From NCBI GenBank assembly GCA_028869005.1, contig JAGWTJ010000006.1, positions 1-36,687 of the forward strand: a stretch of 36,687 bases of DNA, in the 5' to 3' direction. Source of the stretch: Burkholderiales bacterium (GTDB taxonomy: Bacteria; Pseudomonadota; Gammaproteobacteria; Burkholderiales; Burkholderiaceae_C). The first letter of the stretch is position 1; every line of letters begins with the position of its first letter. Positions 1 through 8,735 of the stretch are shown piece by piece. Position numbers and translations under genes: made by a program. The notes beneath the pieces were generated by a model, which saw only the letters and a program-made list of their open reading frames with translations, had not been told where the DNA came from and did no database searches.

Positions 1-350
1 GACTTGCTGCCCATCGCGGCGATCGCCGCCGGCGGCGGGCCGATGAACACGAGCCCCGCAGCGGCGCAGGCGCGGGCGAAGGCCTCGTTCTCGCTCAGGA
101 AGCCGTAGCCCGGATGCACCGCCTGGGCGCCGGTGGCCAGCGCGGCATCGACGATGCGCTGCCACTGCAGGTAGCTCTCGCGCGGCGGGCTCGCGCCGAT
201 GGCCACCGCCTCGTCGCAGGCGTGGACATGCTTCGCGTCGGCATCGGCCTCGGAATGGACGGCGACGGTGCGGATGCCCAGGCGGCGCGCGGTGGCAGCG
301 ACGCGGCACGCGATTTCGCCGCGGTTGGCGATCAGGATCTTGTCGAACAT
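1..350 (-). CDS. mccA: Methylcrotonyl-CoA carboxylase, biotin carboxylase subunit (N-terminal part, cut by window edge)
   Basis: Only the first 116 codons are in the window; the reading frame is open to base 1. The start ATG (348-350) has a GGAG element five bases upstream. The protein begins [17 protein letters not shown], the invariant opening of biotin carboxylase domains, followed by [10 protein letters not shown] and the FIGP segment, all typical of the N-terminal biotin carboxylase fold. Enzymes of this family carboxylate biotin with ATP and bicarbonate. The sequence alone fits acetyl-, propionyl- or methylcrotonyl-CoA carboxylase. I choose methylcrotonyl because the gene lies 37 bases after a methylglutaconyl-CoA hydratase-like gene and in the same run as a methylcrotonyl-type carboxyltransferase. 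It would act in the cytoplasm in leucine degradation. Family call is firm; substrate is inferred from context. Confidence 0.88.
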   Translation of the reverse strand, partial: MFDKILIANRGEIACRVAATARRLGIRTVAVHSEADADAKHVHACDEAVAIGASPPRESYLQWQRIVDAALATGAQAVHPGYGFLSENEAFARACAAAGLVFIGPPPAAIAAMGSK

Positions 351-387
351 GGAGGCTCCGCGGCCGGGTTGCCGTTCGCTGCGCCGT

Positions 388-1170
388 TCATCGCCAGCCC
401 GGCTCGCGCTTGGCGAGGAAGGCGGCCACGCCCTCGCGGCCCTCGTCGCTGGCGCGGATGTCGGCGATGCGGCGCGCGGTCTCGGCGCGGAGCGCGGCGT
501 CGATCGGCCGGCCCGCCACGGCCTGCACCAGCGCCTTGCAGGCCTGCACCGCGGCCGGGCCGTTGGCGACGATGGCGGCGACGATCTCGGCCACCCGGGC
601 GTCGAGCGCCTCGGCAGGCACGCATTCGTGGACCAAGCCCAGCGCCAGCGCGCGCGCGGCCGAGAAGCGCTCGGCCGTGACGAAGTAGCGCCGCGCCGCC
701 TGCTCGCCCAGGGCGCGCACGACATAGGGGCCGATGGTCGCCGGCAGCAGGCCCAGCTTCGCCTCGCTGAGGCAGAACTGCACGCCCTCGGCGGCGACGA
801 GCACGTCGCAGACGGCGGCCAGCCCGACGCCGCCGGCGTAGCAATCGCCGTGCACGCGACCCACCACCGGCAGCGGACAGCGCCAGATCGTCCACAGCAT
901 CTCGGCCAGCGCCGAGGCATCGGCCTGGTTCTGTTCCCAGCTGTAGCCGGCCATCGCGCGCATCCACGACAGGTCGGCGCCGGCGCAGAAGGCCTTGCCG
1001 CGGCCGCCGAGCACGATGCAGCGCAGCGAGTCGTCGGCGCCGAGCTCGCCGAAGACGGCCGCCAGTTCGGCGACGACGCCGTCGTTGAACGCGTTGCGCA
1101 CCTCGGGGCGGTTCAGCCACACCTGAGCCACGTGCGGCGACGCGCGCACGACCTCGAGCGTGGCACTCAT
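388..1170 (-). CDS. liuC: Enoyl-CoA hydratase/isomerase family, probable methylglutaconyl-CoA hydratase
   Basis: A 260-residue crotonase-family protein of the usual length. Oxyanion-hole segments are visible as AGAD (63-66) and GDCYAGG (108-114). The active-site segment [16 protein letters not shown] (135-150) contains the expected glutamate and resembles methylglutaconyl-CoA hydratases more than generic enoyl-CoA hydratases. The predicted reaction is hydration of 3-methylglutaconyl-CoA to HMG-CoA, the step after methylcrotonyl-CoA carboxylase in leucine catabolism. The ATG overlaps the stop of the upstream GNAT/DinB gene by four bases (1167-1170), so translation is probably coupled. mccA follows after 37 bases. 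Substrate assignment rests on the leucine operon context; the crotonase fold is clear from sequence. Confidence 0.88.
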   Translation of the reverse strand: MSATLEVVRASPHVAQVWLNRPEVRNAFNDGVVAELAAVFGELGADDSLRCIVLGGRGKAFCAGADLSWMRAMAGYSWEQNQADASALAEMLWTIWRCPLPVVGRVHGDCYAGGVGLAAVCDVLVAAEGVQFCLSEAKLGLLPATIGPYVVRALGEQAARRYFVTAERFSAARALALGLVHECVPAEALDARVAEIVAAIVANGPAAVQACKALVQAVAGRPIDAALRAETARRIADIRASDEGREGVAAFLAKREPGWR

Positions 1171-2225
1171 CGCGCCGCCTCCTGCTGCTGCAGCTTCTGC
1201 TGCTGCACCAGCATATAGACGAGGTCGAGCTCGGGGCAGGTGCGGCCCAGCGCCGTGAGCGCGGCGCTGATCTGGCCGCGGTGATGCGTGCCGTGGTTGA
1301 AGACATGCGCCAGCGTCACGGCGAACGGCAGCGAGACCTCGTTGCCGCGCGTCGTGCGGTAGTCGAGGGTGCCGGCCAGGTGCGCGTCGTCGAGCGCTTC
1401 GACGAAGGTCTCCCAGGCCGCGGCGCCCGACAGCAGCCGCGCCTCGAGCGCCGCTCGCTCGGGCTCGAGCTGGGCATCGAGTCGGATCACGGGCGATTCG
1501 CCGTGCGCGAAGCGGCGCCACCACAGCACGTCGCAGACCAGCAGGTGCTCGAGCGTGCCGTGCACGCTGGCGAAGAACAAGCCCATGTCGCGCAGGTAGT
1601 CGGCCTCGGGCAGCGCATCGACCGCCTCGAACAGCCGGCGCGTGGCCCACAGGTGGTAGCGCGCCAGCGTCTGCAACTGCCCGGCGAGCGGCGAACGGTC
1701 GAGCGCCTTGCGCATGATCACCGAGCAGTAGCTGCGCTCGGGCCACTGCTGGCGGCCGACCTCGGCGTAGCCGAGCCGCGCATACAGCGCGCGCAGCTCG
1801 TGCGCCGGCTCGGCCGTGTCGAGCGCGATGCGGCGATAGCCGCGCTCGCGCGCCCAGGCCTCGCAGGCCGCGACCAGCTGGCGCCCGATGCCCGCGCCCT
1901 GGTGCTGCGGGTGAACCGCGAACTGGTGAAAGTGCGCCGTATCGGCGTCCCAGCGCCACGGTGCCTCGCCCGCCGGCGCGCTCGTCTCGTCGTAGGGGCC
2001 GCTGACGGTGACGGTGCCGACCACCGCGCCGCCACGCTCGGCGACGAAGCATTGACCCTGTGCGGCGCAGGTGCGCGTCATGGTCGCCGACTGCGTCGCC
2101 GCGGCGAAGTTCATGCCGCGCGCGGCCAGCGGCGCGTAGGCCAGATGCAGCAGGGCCGTCACGGCGTCGAGCGAATCGCGCGCGGCCAGTGCGCGGATGC
2201 GGATGGCCGGGCTGTCGGGCGTCAT
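1167..2225 (-). CDS. GNAT N-acetyltransferase fused to a DinB-family domain
   Basis: A 352-residue two-domain protein. Residues about 7-165 form a GNAT acetyltransferase. The acetyl-CoA binding segment is HQFAVHPQHQGAGIGRQLV, followed by the usual ALYARLGY near its end. Residues about 180-340 match the DinB/DUF664 four-helix metalloenzyme fold: an ARYHLWATRRLF opening helix, a central HGTLEHLLVCD segment and a C-terminal HGTHHRGQ, giving a plausible metal-binding His triad. DinB-like proteins often use mycothiol or bacillithiol, or are of unknown function; here the substrate cannot be read. The gene sits between mccB (22 bases upstream) and the hydratase (4-base overlap), so it is co-transcribed with leucine degradation. 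The fusion is continuous in one frame with no sign of frameshift. The C-terminus is Gln-rich. Confidence 0.85.
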   Translation of the reverse strand: MTPDSPAIRIRALAARDSLDAVTALLHLAYAPLAARGMNFAAATQSATMTRTCAAQGQCFVAERGGAVVGTVTVSGPYDETSAPAGEAPWRWDADTAHFHQFAVHPQHQGAGIGRQLVAACEAWARERGYRRIALDTAEPAHELRALYARLGYAEVGRQQWPERSYCSVIMRKALDRSPLAGQLQTLARYHLWATRRLFEAVDALPEADYLRDMGLFFASVHGTLEHLLVCDVLWWRRFAHGESPVIRLDAQLEPERAALEARLLSGAAAWETFVEALDDAHLAGTLDYRTTRGNEVSLPFAVTLAHVFNHGTHHRGQISAALTALGRTCPELDLVYMLVQQQKLQQQEAAR

Positions 2226-2247
2226 GCGTCGTCCCCCTGGTCGCGGC

Positions 2248-3873
2248 TCACATGCGGAAGAGGCCGAACTTCGGGCGCTCCGGAATCGGCGCGTTCAGGC
2301 TCGCGCTCATCGCCAGCGCCAGCAGGCGGCGGGTGTCGGCCGGATCGATGACACCGTCGTCCCACAGTCGCGCACTGCCGTAGAAGGGATGGCCCTGGCG
2401 CTCGTACTGCTCGAAGATCGGGCGGCGGAACTCGGCCTCGTCTTCGGCCGACCAGTGGCCGCCGCGCGCCTCGATGGCGTCGCGCCGCACGGTGGCGAGC
2501 ACGCTGGCCGCCTGCTCGCCGCCCATCACGCTGACGCGCGCGCTCGGCCAGGTCCACAGGAAGCGCGGCGAGTAGGCGCGCCCGCACATGCCGTAGTTGC
2601 CGGCGCCGAAGCTGCCGCCGATGATGACCGTGAACTTGGGCACCGTGGCCGTGGCCACCGCCGTCACCATCTTCGCGCCGTGCTTGGCGATGCCCTCGTT
2701 CTCGACCTTCCTGCCGACCATGAAGCCGGTGATGTTCTGCAGGAAGACGAGCGGCACGCGGCGCTGGCAGCACAGCTCGATGAAGTGCGCGCCCTTCATC
2801 GCGCTCTCGGAGAACAGGATGCCGTTGTTGGCGACCAGGCCCACCGGCATGCCTTCGATGTGCGCGAAGCCGGTCACCAGCGTCGTGCCGTAGCGCGCCT
2901 TGAACTCGTCGAACTCGCTGGCGTCGACGATGCGCGCGATGATCTCGCGCACGTCGTAGGGCTTGCGGCTCGAGAAACCGTGCTCGTCGGCCGGGATCAC
3001 GCCGTGCAGTTCGGACGTGTCGAACGCCGGCGGCCGCGGCGGCACGAGCGCCATCTGCTGCGGCTTCCTCCAGTTCAGGTTGGCCACCACCGAGCGCGCC
3101 AGCGCCAGCGCATGCAGATCGTTCTCGGCCAGGTGGTCGGCCACGCCGGACAGGCGCGTGTGCACGTCGCCGCCGCCCAGCTCCTCGGCGCTCACCACCT
3201 CGCCGATGGCGGCCTTCACCAGCGGCGGGCCGCCGAGGAAGATGGTGCCCTGGTTGCGCACGATGATGGCCTCGTCGCTCATCGCCGGCACGTAGGCGCC
3301 GCCGGCGGTGCACGAGCCCATCACCACGGCGATCTGCGGGATGCCCTCGGCGCTCAGGTTGGCCTGGTTGTAGAAGATGCGGCCGAAGTGCTCGCGGTCG
3401 GGAAACACCTCGTCCTGGTTGGGCAGGTTGGCGCCGCCGCTGTCGACCAGGTAGATGCAGGGCAGCCGGTTCTCGCGCGCGATCTCCTGCATGCGCAGGT
3501 GCTTCTTGACCGTCAGCGGGAAGTAGGTGCCGCCCTTGACGGTGGCGTCGTTGCAGACGATCGCGCATTCGACGCCGGCGACGCGGCCGATGCCGGCGAT
3601 GATGCCGGCGCCTGGCGCCTCGTTGTCGTAGATGTCGAGCGCCGCCAGCGCGCCGACCTCGAGAAAGGGCGTGTCGGCGTCGAGCAGCATCTCGACGCGA
3701 TCGCGCGGCAGCAGCTTGCCGCGCGCCAGGTGCTTGGCACGCGCCGCCTCGCCGCCGCCTTGCGCGACCTGCTCGAGCTTGACGTTGAGTTCGCCGACAC
3801 GCTGGCGCATCAGGCGGCTCGCGGCCTGGAAGTCCGCCGAGCGCGGATTGAGCTTGGATGTCAGCGCGGGCAC
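2248..3873 (-). CDS. mccB: Methylcrotonyl-CoA carboxylase, carboxyltransferase (beta) subunit
   Basis: A 541-residue carboxyltransferase close to the family's usual 535. It starts at GTG (3871-3873), preceded by a GAGGAGA element. The N-terminal half carries the acyl-CoA carboxyltransferase crotonase fold with [13 protein letters not shown] and [16 protein letters not shown]. The C-terminal half has [16 protein letters not shown] and [12 protein letters not shown], all characteristic of methylcrotonyl-CoA rather than propionyl-CoA carboxylase. It transfers the carboxyl group from biotin to 3-methylcrotonyl-CoA and partners with the biotin carboxylase encoded at 1-350. It is the first gene of the minus-strand operon that continues with GNAT/DinB, hydratase and mccA. 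The 97 bases upstream (3874-3970) contain TAGAAT on the minus strand, a possible -10, but no convincing -35. Confidence 0.95.
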   Translation of the reverse strand: MPALTSKLNPRSADFQAASRLMRQRVGELNVKLEQVAQGGGEAARAKHLARGKLLPRDRVEMLLDADTPFLEVGALAALDIYDNEAPGAGIIAGIGRVAGVECAIVCNDATVKGGTYFPLTVKKHLRMQEIARENRLPCIYLVDSGGANLPNQDEVFPDREHFGRIFYNQANLSAEGIPQIAVVMGSCTAGGAYVPAMSDEAIIVRNQGTIFLGGPPLVKAAIGEVVSAEELGGGDVHTRLSGVADHLAENDLHALALARSVVANLNWRKPQQMALVPPRPPAFDTSELHGVIPADEHGFSSRKPYDVREIIARIVDASEFDEFKARYGTTLVTGFAHIEGMPVGLVANNGILFSESAMKGAHFIELCCQRRVPLVFLQNITGFMVGRKVENEGIAKHGAKMVTAVATATVPKFTVIIGGSFGAGNYGMCGRAYSPRFLWTWPSARVSVMGGEQAASVLATVRRDAIEARGGHWSAEDEAEFRRPIFEQYERQGHPFYGSARLWDDGVIDPADTRRLLALAMSASLNAPIPERPKFGLFRM

Positions 3874-3970
3874 GCCGGGTCTCCTCGTGCGACGCGCCGA
3901 CGGGGCGCGCCAGGCCGGTGATCGGGGGATTCTAGAAGCGCGCCACGCGGGTACACCGCACGCTTCGCGC

Positions 3971-4576
3971 TCAGAACGGTCCGCTCGCCAGCCAGCGCTC
4001 GATCTGCGGCCTGCGGTCGTTGCCCCAGAACGGCTCGCCGTCGACGACGAAGAAAGGTGCGCCGAACACGCCGGCGGCGATCGCCTCGTCGTTGGCGCGC
4101 TTCAGGCGCGCCTTCCACCGCGGGTCGTTCCACACGCGTTCGCACGCGTCGGCGTCGAGTCCCTGCTCGGCGGCCAGCGCCCGCAGCGCGGGCGCCTCGC
4201 TCAGCACCACGCCGCGCGTGAACACCGCGCGCAGCCCAGCGTGCGCCCAGGCCTCGGCTGCCTCGGCGCCGCGCGTGTCGTGCAGCCACCAGAAGACGCG
4301 CGCGGCGTTCTGCGTCGGGATCGGGAACACCGGCGGCATCCGGTACGGCAGTCCTTCGTAGCGCGCCGAGCGCGGGAAGTCGCGCAGCGAATACTCGCGC
4401 TTGAGCGGGTGGCTCACCGGGCTCTTCAGCTCGGCCGCCTGGAAGGTGACGCCGAGCAAGATCGCGTGCCAGCTCACGCGCCGCCCGTGGCGCGCCGCCA
4501 GCGCGCCGATCCATTCGCTTGCGATGTACGAATACGGCGACGAGAAGTCGAACCAGAAGTCGATCGTGCGATCCAT
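3971..4576 (-). CDS. 2-hydroxychromene-2-carboxylate isomerase-like protein (DsbA/kappa-GST fold)
   Basis: A 201-residue protein, the normal length of this thioredoxin-fold family. It opens with [13 protein letters not shown], where Ser13 aligns with the catalytic serine of kappa-class GSTs and HCCA isomerases. It ends with the cis-Pro loop [20 protein letters not shown]. Characterised members use glutathione to isomerise 2-hydroxychromene-2-carboxylate in naphthalene degradation, but most genomic homologues lack that pathway, and no aromatic-degradation genes are seen here, so the true substrate is unknown. The ATG has a strong GGAGGGG element upstream. The gene is transcribed away from the alpha/beta hydrolase; the shared upstream region is about 190 bases. 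Confidence 0.88.
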   Translation of the reverse strand: MDRTIDFWFDFSSPYSYIASEWIGALAARHGRRVSWHAILLGVTFQAAELKSPVSHPLKREYSLRDFPRSARYEGLPYRMPPVFPIPTQNAARVFWWLHDTRGAEAAEAWAHAGLRAVFTRGVVLSEAPALRALAAEQGLDADACERVWNDPRWKARLKRANDEAIAAGVFGAPFFVVDGEPFWGNDRRPQIERWLASGPF

Positions 4577-4766
4577 GGCCTGTCCCCTCCTGCATGCGGC
4601 GACGCCGACTTACCGCGCACCGCGCGCCGCCCACCACGCCGAGCGCAGCATACGCCGGCCGCTCGGCGCCATACGTTGCGCGCCGCGCGACGAATGCCTC
4701 GCTCCCCGGGCCGATACGCGCTCGCACGGCGCGCCGTTCGTGGCAGGATGCGGGCATCGCAGGCGC
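4577..4766. promoter_or_regulatory. Divergent intergenic region between isomerase-like gene and alpha/beta hydrolase
   Basis: This 190-base gap separates divergently transcribed genes and must hold promoters for both. I see the isomerase's Shine-Dalgarno element at its left end. There is a possible TATGCT -10 on the minus strand near 4650, without a convincing -35. No recognisable operator or riboswitch was found. Confidence 0.4.
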
Positions 4767-5600
4767 ATGCATTCGACGACGACGACGATGGTCCACCGCC
4801 ACCCGCACCGGGGCGAACCGCATCTGCTGCACCAGCTCACCGAGTGGCGCGCGCTGCTCGAGATGACGGCGCTGCCGTGGACACTGCCGCTGCTGGCCGG
4901 CGCGCCGCGCGGCGACGGCCATCCGGTGCTGCTGCTGCCCGGCTTCATGGCCGACGAGAGCACGCTGGTGGCGCTGAAGTGGTTCCTGGCCGGCCGCGGC
5001 CACGACGTGCACACCTGGGGCTTCGGCCGCAACGTGGGCTTTCGCAGCCGCCATGCGCAGGCGCTGGAGGACAAGATCCGCCACCTGCACCACACGAGCG
5101 GGCGGCGCGTCAGCCTGGTCGGCTGGAGCCTGGGCGGCGTGTTCTCGCTGTACGGCGCGCACCAGGCGCCCGAGTGCGTGCGCAACGTGATCACGCTCGG
5201 CAGTCCGATCAGCGTCGACGCCGAGGGCAGCTGCTCACCGCCGCTGGTCAAGGCGCTGTACCGGCTGATCGCGCATCCGCTCGGTCCGGACGCGCATGCG
5301 CTGCTGCCCAGTGCCAAGCGGCTGCGTCAGCGCAAGCGGCTGGAGGTGCCGATGAGCTGCCTGTATTCACTCGGTGACGGCGTCGTGCCGCCGCAGGAGG
5401 CCACGCTCGACGGCGACCCGGAGCGGCACGAGAACATCCGCGTCCTCGGCAGCCACACCGGCCTGGGCTTCAATGCGATGGCGCTGGCCATCGTCGCCGA
5501 CCGCCTGGCGCAGCGCGAAGACGACTGGCAGCCGTTCAAGCCGCGGGGTTGGTGGGGGGACGTCTACCGCTGGGCGACGCGCGGCGACGTGCCGCACTAG
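4767..5600 (+). CDS. Alpha/beta hydrolase (esterase/lipase-like)
   Basis: A 277-residue alpha/beta hydrolase. After an oxyanion segment PVLLLPGFMADES, the nucleophile elbow GWSLGG gives Ser121. The likely acid is the Asp in YSLGDGVVPP, and the likely base is the His in LGSHTGLGFN, so the catalytic triad is complete. No signal peptide or membrane helix is visible, so it is probably cytoplasmic. The start is uncertain: ATG 4767 or ATG 4788 (seven codons later), neither with a strong ribosome site. The frame stays open further upstream, but that would run over the divergent isomerase gene. It converges with the WS/DGAT-family gene and their 3' ends overlap by 65 bases, so a role in neutral-lipid or ester turnover is plausible but only inferred. 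Substrate unknown. Confidence 0.85.
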   Translation: MHSTTTTMVHRHPHRGEPHLLHQLTEWRALLEMTALPWTLPLLAGAPRGDGHPVLLLPGFMADESTLVALKWFLAGRGHDVHTWGFGRNVGFRSRHAQALEDKIRHLHHTSGRRVSLVGWSLGGVFSLYGAHQAPECVRNVITLGSPISVDAEGSCSPPLVKALYRLIAHPLGPDAHALLPSAKRLRQRKRLEVPMSCLYSLGDGVVPPQEATLDGDPERHENIRVLGSHTGLGFNAMALAIVADRLAQREDDWQPFKPRGWWGDVYRWATRGDVPH

Positions 5601-7122
5601 CTGCGGCGCGCGGCTCGGCCGCCGCGCCCGGCGCACCCGATGCATTCGATCGGCGCGACGCGCGGCGCTTGGGCGCGCTCGGCCCGGCGCGCTGCCGGGC
5701 CGCCTGCGCCGCGGCCAGCAGCTCCTGGAAGCTGTCGCGCACGCATTGAGCGAAGACCTCGGGGTCGGGCATCAGTTCGCGGCACGAGGTCGGCGAGACG
5801 ACGATGCGGCCGTCGTAGCTGGTCACCGCGAACACCAGCCCCATGCCGTCGGAGATCGGCATCAGCGCCGAGAAGTAGGCGAGGCGCGCGCCGCACAGGT
5901 ACAGCGGCTCGCTCGGCCCCGGCACGTTGGTGACGGTGCAACTGGCCAGCGGCACGCGTCGTCCGATGCTGCTCGTCGCGCGGCCGAGCAGCTTGGCCGA
6001 GAGCGCGAGCATCGCCGCCGGCACATGGTGGCCGTCGGCGACCAGTTCGCGCACGCCGACGGCGCGCGCGACGAGCTCGGACGACGCGGTCTGCGCCTGC
6101 ACGTGCGCGAGGCGAGCGACCGCGTCGGCCAGGTCGGTGCCGAGGTCGACACGCGCCCAGGCCAGCCGCCGCGTCGCGTCGTGCGCCTCGTGCCTGTCCC
6201 GCACGTGGAACGGCGCCATCGCGCTCAAGCTGCGCGCGGGCAGTTCGTCCTGGCGCGCCAGGTAGGCGCGTAAAGCGCCGCCGCACAGCGCGAGCACGAC
6301 GTCGTTGACCGTCGCGCCCGGCACCAGCGAGCGGATCGTCTTGAACTCGTCGAGCCCGAAGCGCCGCGTCTCGAACACCCGATGCGGCGAGACGACGGCG
6401 TTGAAGCGCGTCACGGACTGGGCCGGCGGCGCGCGCAATAGATCGCCGACGAGCGCCCTGGCGGCCGGCACGGCGCGGCGCGCGACGCGCGCCAGCGGGC
6501 CCGCCAGCGCCACCGAGCGGGCGATGGTGTGGCCGACGCCGCGCCACAGCAGCGTCGCCGTCCCCGGCGCGCGCCCGGGAAACCACGGCGGCGGCGGCGC
6601 GGGCGGCGGCGGCGACGGCTCGGTGTCGTGCAGCAGCCGCGTGATGTCGCTGCCGTGCTCGATGTCGATCGCCGCCTGGTGGATCTTGACGAGCAGCGCG
6701 AAGCTGCCTGCGGGCAGCTCGAGCAGGCCGTCGAGCCCCTCGACGACGTAGATCTCCCACAGCGGACGTGCCAGGTCGAGCGGCCGCGCATGGATGCGCG
6801 CCGCCTGGATGCAGAACTGGCGCCAGTCGCCGGGTCGGGGCAGCGCGATGTGGCGCACGTGGTACTCGAGGTCGAAGTTCTCGTCGTCGACCCAGTACGG
6901 ATAGTCGAGGTCGAGCGGCACGCGCCGCAGCTTGCGCCGCAGCGTCGGCTGCTCGGCGATGCGGCCCTCGATGCGCTCGAGGACGCGCTTGAAGCGCAGC
7001 GTGCCGCCGGGCACCGTGCCCTGGTCGTAGATGTGCACGAGCGTGACGTTGGCGTTCGCGTGCAGCGTGTCCGAATACAGTAGGCGCGCGTCCTGCGCGC
7101 CGAGCTGTCGAGCGTGGGCCAT
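5536..7122 (-). CDS. Wax ester synthase/diacylglycerol acyltransferase (WS/DGAT) family protein with altered active-site motif
   Basis: A 528-residue protein of WS/DGAT length and layout. Recognisable family blocks are RPLWEIYVVEGL (119-130), ATVNDVVLALCGGALRAYL, the TNVPGP block and SDGMGLVFAVTSYDG. Members esterify fatty alcohols or diacylglycerol with acyl-CoA at the membrane/lipid-droplet surface. The catalytic HHxxxDG motif, however, reads HQAAIDI (148-154): the second His is Gln and the Gly is Ile. Both histidines are reported as essential in the Acinetobacter enzyme, so activity here is doubtful or altered. The last ~55 residues are a basic Ala/Arg/Pro-rich tail outside the family fold, and its coding region overlaps the hydrolase gene. 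The ATG has no clear ribosome site. Family call is strong; function as a wax/TAG synthase is uncertain. Confidence 0.88.
   Translation of the reverse strand: MAHARQLGAQDARLLYSDTLHANANVTLVHIYDQGTVPGGTLRFKRVLERIEGRIAEQPTLRRKLRRVPLDLDYPYWVDDENFDLEYHVRHIALPRPGDWRQFCIQAARIHARPLDLARPLWEIYVVEGLDGLLELPAGSFALLVKIHQAAIDIEHGSDITRLLHDTEPSPPPPAPPPPWFPGRAPGTATLLWRGVGHTIARSVALAGPLARVARRAVPAARALVGDLLRAPPAQSVTRFNAVVSPHRVFETRRFGLDEFKTIRSLVPGATVNDVVLALCGGALRAYLARQDELPARSLSAMAPFHVRDRHEAHDATRRLAWARVDLGTDLADAVARLAHVQAQTASSELVARAVGVRELVADGHHVPAAMLALSAKLLGRATSSIGRRVPLASCTVTNVPGPSEPLYLCGARLAYFSALMPISDGMGLVFAVTSYDGRIVVSPTSCRELMPDPEVFAQCVRDSFQELLAAAQAARQRAGPSAPKRRASRRSNASGAPGAAAEPRAAASAARRRASPSGRRPPTNPAA
6661..6681 (-). 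other. Degenerate HHxxxDG motif of the WS/DGAT-family gene
   Basis: Minus-strand codons cac-cag-gcg-gcg-atc-gac-atc encode His148-Gln-Ala-Ala-Ile-Asp-Ile where the family has His-His-x-x-x-Asp-Gly. The first His and the Asp are kept; the second His and the Gly are lost. The neighbouring codons are in good frame and typical in composition, so this is not a local frameshift. Confidence 0.9.
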
Positions 7123-7164
7123 GCGCGCCAGTATGCCGCGTCGGCGCCGCCGCGCTTCAGCGCC

Positions 7165-7203
7165 GCCCTTCAGCGTCGCCCTTCAGCGTCGCCCTTCAGC
7201 GTC
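7165..7203. repeat. Three perfect tandem copies of a 13-base unit at the 3' end of trkH
   Basis: The unit gcccttcagcgtc occurs at 7165-7177, 7178-7190 and 7191-7203. The copy at 7191-7203 holds the trkH stop codon (7196-7198) and the last Arg-Arg codons. The others fill the gap to the WS/DGAT gene start. Because 13 is not a multiple of three, the other frames through the array change with copy number, but trkH is terminated by the first copy it meets. Confidence 0.85.
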
Positions 7204-8650
7204 GCCAGAAACGCGGCGTGAACAACACCAGCACCGTCAGCAGCTCGAGCCGCCCGAGCAGCATCGCCGCCGCGCAGACCCAGGTCTGGAAGCCGCTCAG
7301 TCCGCCGTAGTTGACGGCAGGGCCGACCTGGCCGAGGCCGGGACCGATGTTGTTCAGGCAGGCGAGGACCGCGGTGAAGGCGGTCACCGGATCGAGCCCG
7401 CTGAACAGCAGCACCATCGTCAGCACCAGCAGCGCCGCGCCGTAGGCGAGCATGAACGAGGTGACGCTCTGCATCACGCGGTCGCCGACCACGCGCCCGC
7501 CCAGCACCACCGGGTTGACGACGTTCGGATGCACGATGCGCACCAGCTCGCGCCGCGCCTGCTTGAGCATCAGCAGCACGCGGATCATCTTCACGCCGCC
7601 GCCGGTGCTGCCCGCGCAGGTGGCGAAGCAGCCGATCAGGATCATCAGGAACGGCGCGAACAGCGGCCACTGCGCGTAGTCCTGCGTCGCGAAGCCGGTG
7701 GTCGTGGCCACCGAGACGACGTGGAACAGCGCCTGGCGCAGCGCGCTCGGCCAGTCGGCTGCCGTGCCGTGCGCCACCAGATAGCCGGCGATGAGCAGCG
7801 TGGCGCCGGCGAGCACGCCGACGAAGGCCTGCGCCTCGGGGTTGCGCAGCAGCGGCGCCAGCGACAGCCCACGCCACGCCGCGTAGTACAGCGTCAGGTT
7901 GACACCGGCGAGCAGCATGAAGACGATGGCCACCGCCTCGATCGCCGGCGAGTTCCAGTAGCCGAGGCTCGCGTCGTGGCTCGAGAAGCCGCCTAAAGCG
8001 ACGGTGGCGTTCATGTGCATGAAGGCGTCCAGCCAGTTCATGCCGGCGGCGTGGTACGAGAGCATGCAGGCCAGCGACAGCAGCCCGTAGGTGCCCCAGA
8101 TCGCACGCGCGGTGTCGGCGATGCGCGGCGTGAGCTTCTGGTCCTTCAGCGGCCCGCTCATCTCGGTCTTGAACAGCTGCGAGCCGCCGACGCCCAGCAG
8201 CGGCAGCACCGCCACCGCGAGCACGACGATGCCCAGGCCGCCGATCCACATCATGAAACAGCGCCAGACGTTGACCGATGGCGGCAACCGGTCGAGTCCG
8301 GCGATCGCCGTGGCGCCGGTGGCGGTGAGGCCCGAGACGGCTTCGAAGCAGGCGTCGGTATAGCTGATGCCCGGCAGCGCGAGCCACAGCGGCAGCGCGC
8401 CGAACAGCGGCAGCACGACCCAGGTCAGGCCGACCAGCAGGAAGCCGTCGCGCGGCTGCAGTTCGCGGCGAAAGCGCCGCGCCGCCAGGCTCATCGCGAG
8501 GCCGGCGGCCAGTGTGAGGCCACAGCCGGTGGCAAAGGCCTCGCGCGCGGCGTCCTCGCCGATGACGGCGAAGGCCAGCGGCAGCAGCATCGCCAGAGCG
8601 AACGCGGCGACGATGCGACCGACCAGCGCCACGACGGCGAGCGCGCCCAT
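7196..8650 (-). CDS. trkH: Trk potassium uptake system membrane protein TrkH
   Basis: A polytopic membrane protein of about 484 residues, the usual TrkH size. The four K+-channel-like pore loops are recognisable by their glycines: SGLTATGATAI, TVALGGFSSHDAS, VATTTGFATQDY and LNNIGPGLGQVG. It forms the K+-translocating subunit in the inner membrane and is gated by TrkA, encoded directly upstream with an 82-base gap. The start is either ATG 8648-8650 or the adjoining GTG 8651-8653; the GGAGG element suits either. The protein ends FWRR inside the first unit of a 13-base tandem repeat. It contains one TTA leucine codon (7994-7996), rare in this GC-rich window. Confidence 0.95.
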   Translation of the reverse strand: MGALAVVALVGRIVAAFALAMLLPLAFAVIGEDAAREAFATGCGLTLAAGLAMSLAARRFRRELQPRDGFLLVGLTWVVLPLFGALPLWLALPGISYTDACFEAVSGLTATGATAIAGLDRLPPSVNVWRCFMMWIGGLGIVVLAVAVLPLLGVGGSQLFKTEMSGPLKDQKLTPRIADTARAIWGTYGLLSLACMLSYHAAGMNWLDAFMHMNATVALGGFSSHDASLGYWNSPAIEAVAIVFMLLAGVNLTLYYAAWRGLSLAPLLRNPEAQAFVGVLAGATLLIAGYLVAHGTAADWPSALRQALFHVVSVATTTGFATQDYAQWPLFAPFLMILIGCFATCAGSTGGGVKMIRVLLMLKQARRELVRIVHPNVVNPVVLGGRVVGDRVMQSVTSFMLAYGAALLVLTMVLLFSGLDPVTAFTAVLACLNNIGPGLGQVGPAVNYGGLSGFQTWVCAAAMLLGRLELLTVLVLFTPRFWRR

Positions 8651-8735
8651 CACGCAACCCTCCGGGGCCGATGCGGCCGCGCCGCTTCGCTCGACCCCCG
8701 GGGCGGATACGACGACGTCATGTCCTCGGAGTTGT

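Noticed and set aside
2197-3921. Long plus-strand open frame opposite mccB
   Set aside because: Same antisense-shadow effect; mccB on the minus strand has full family motifs and a ribosome site.
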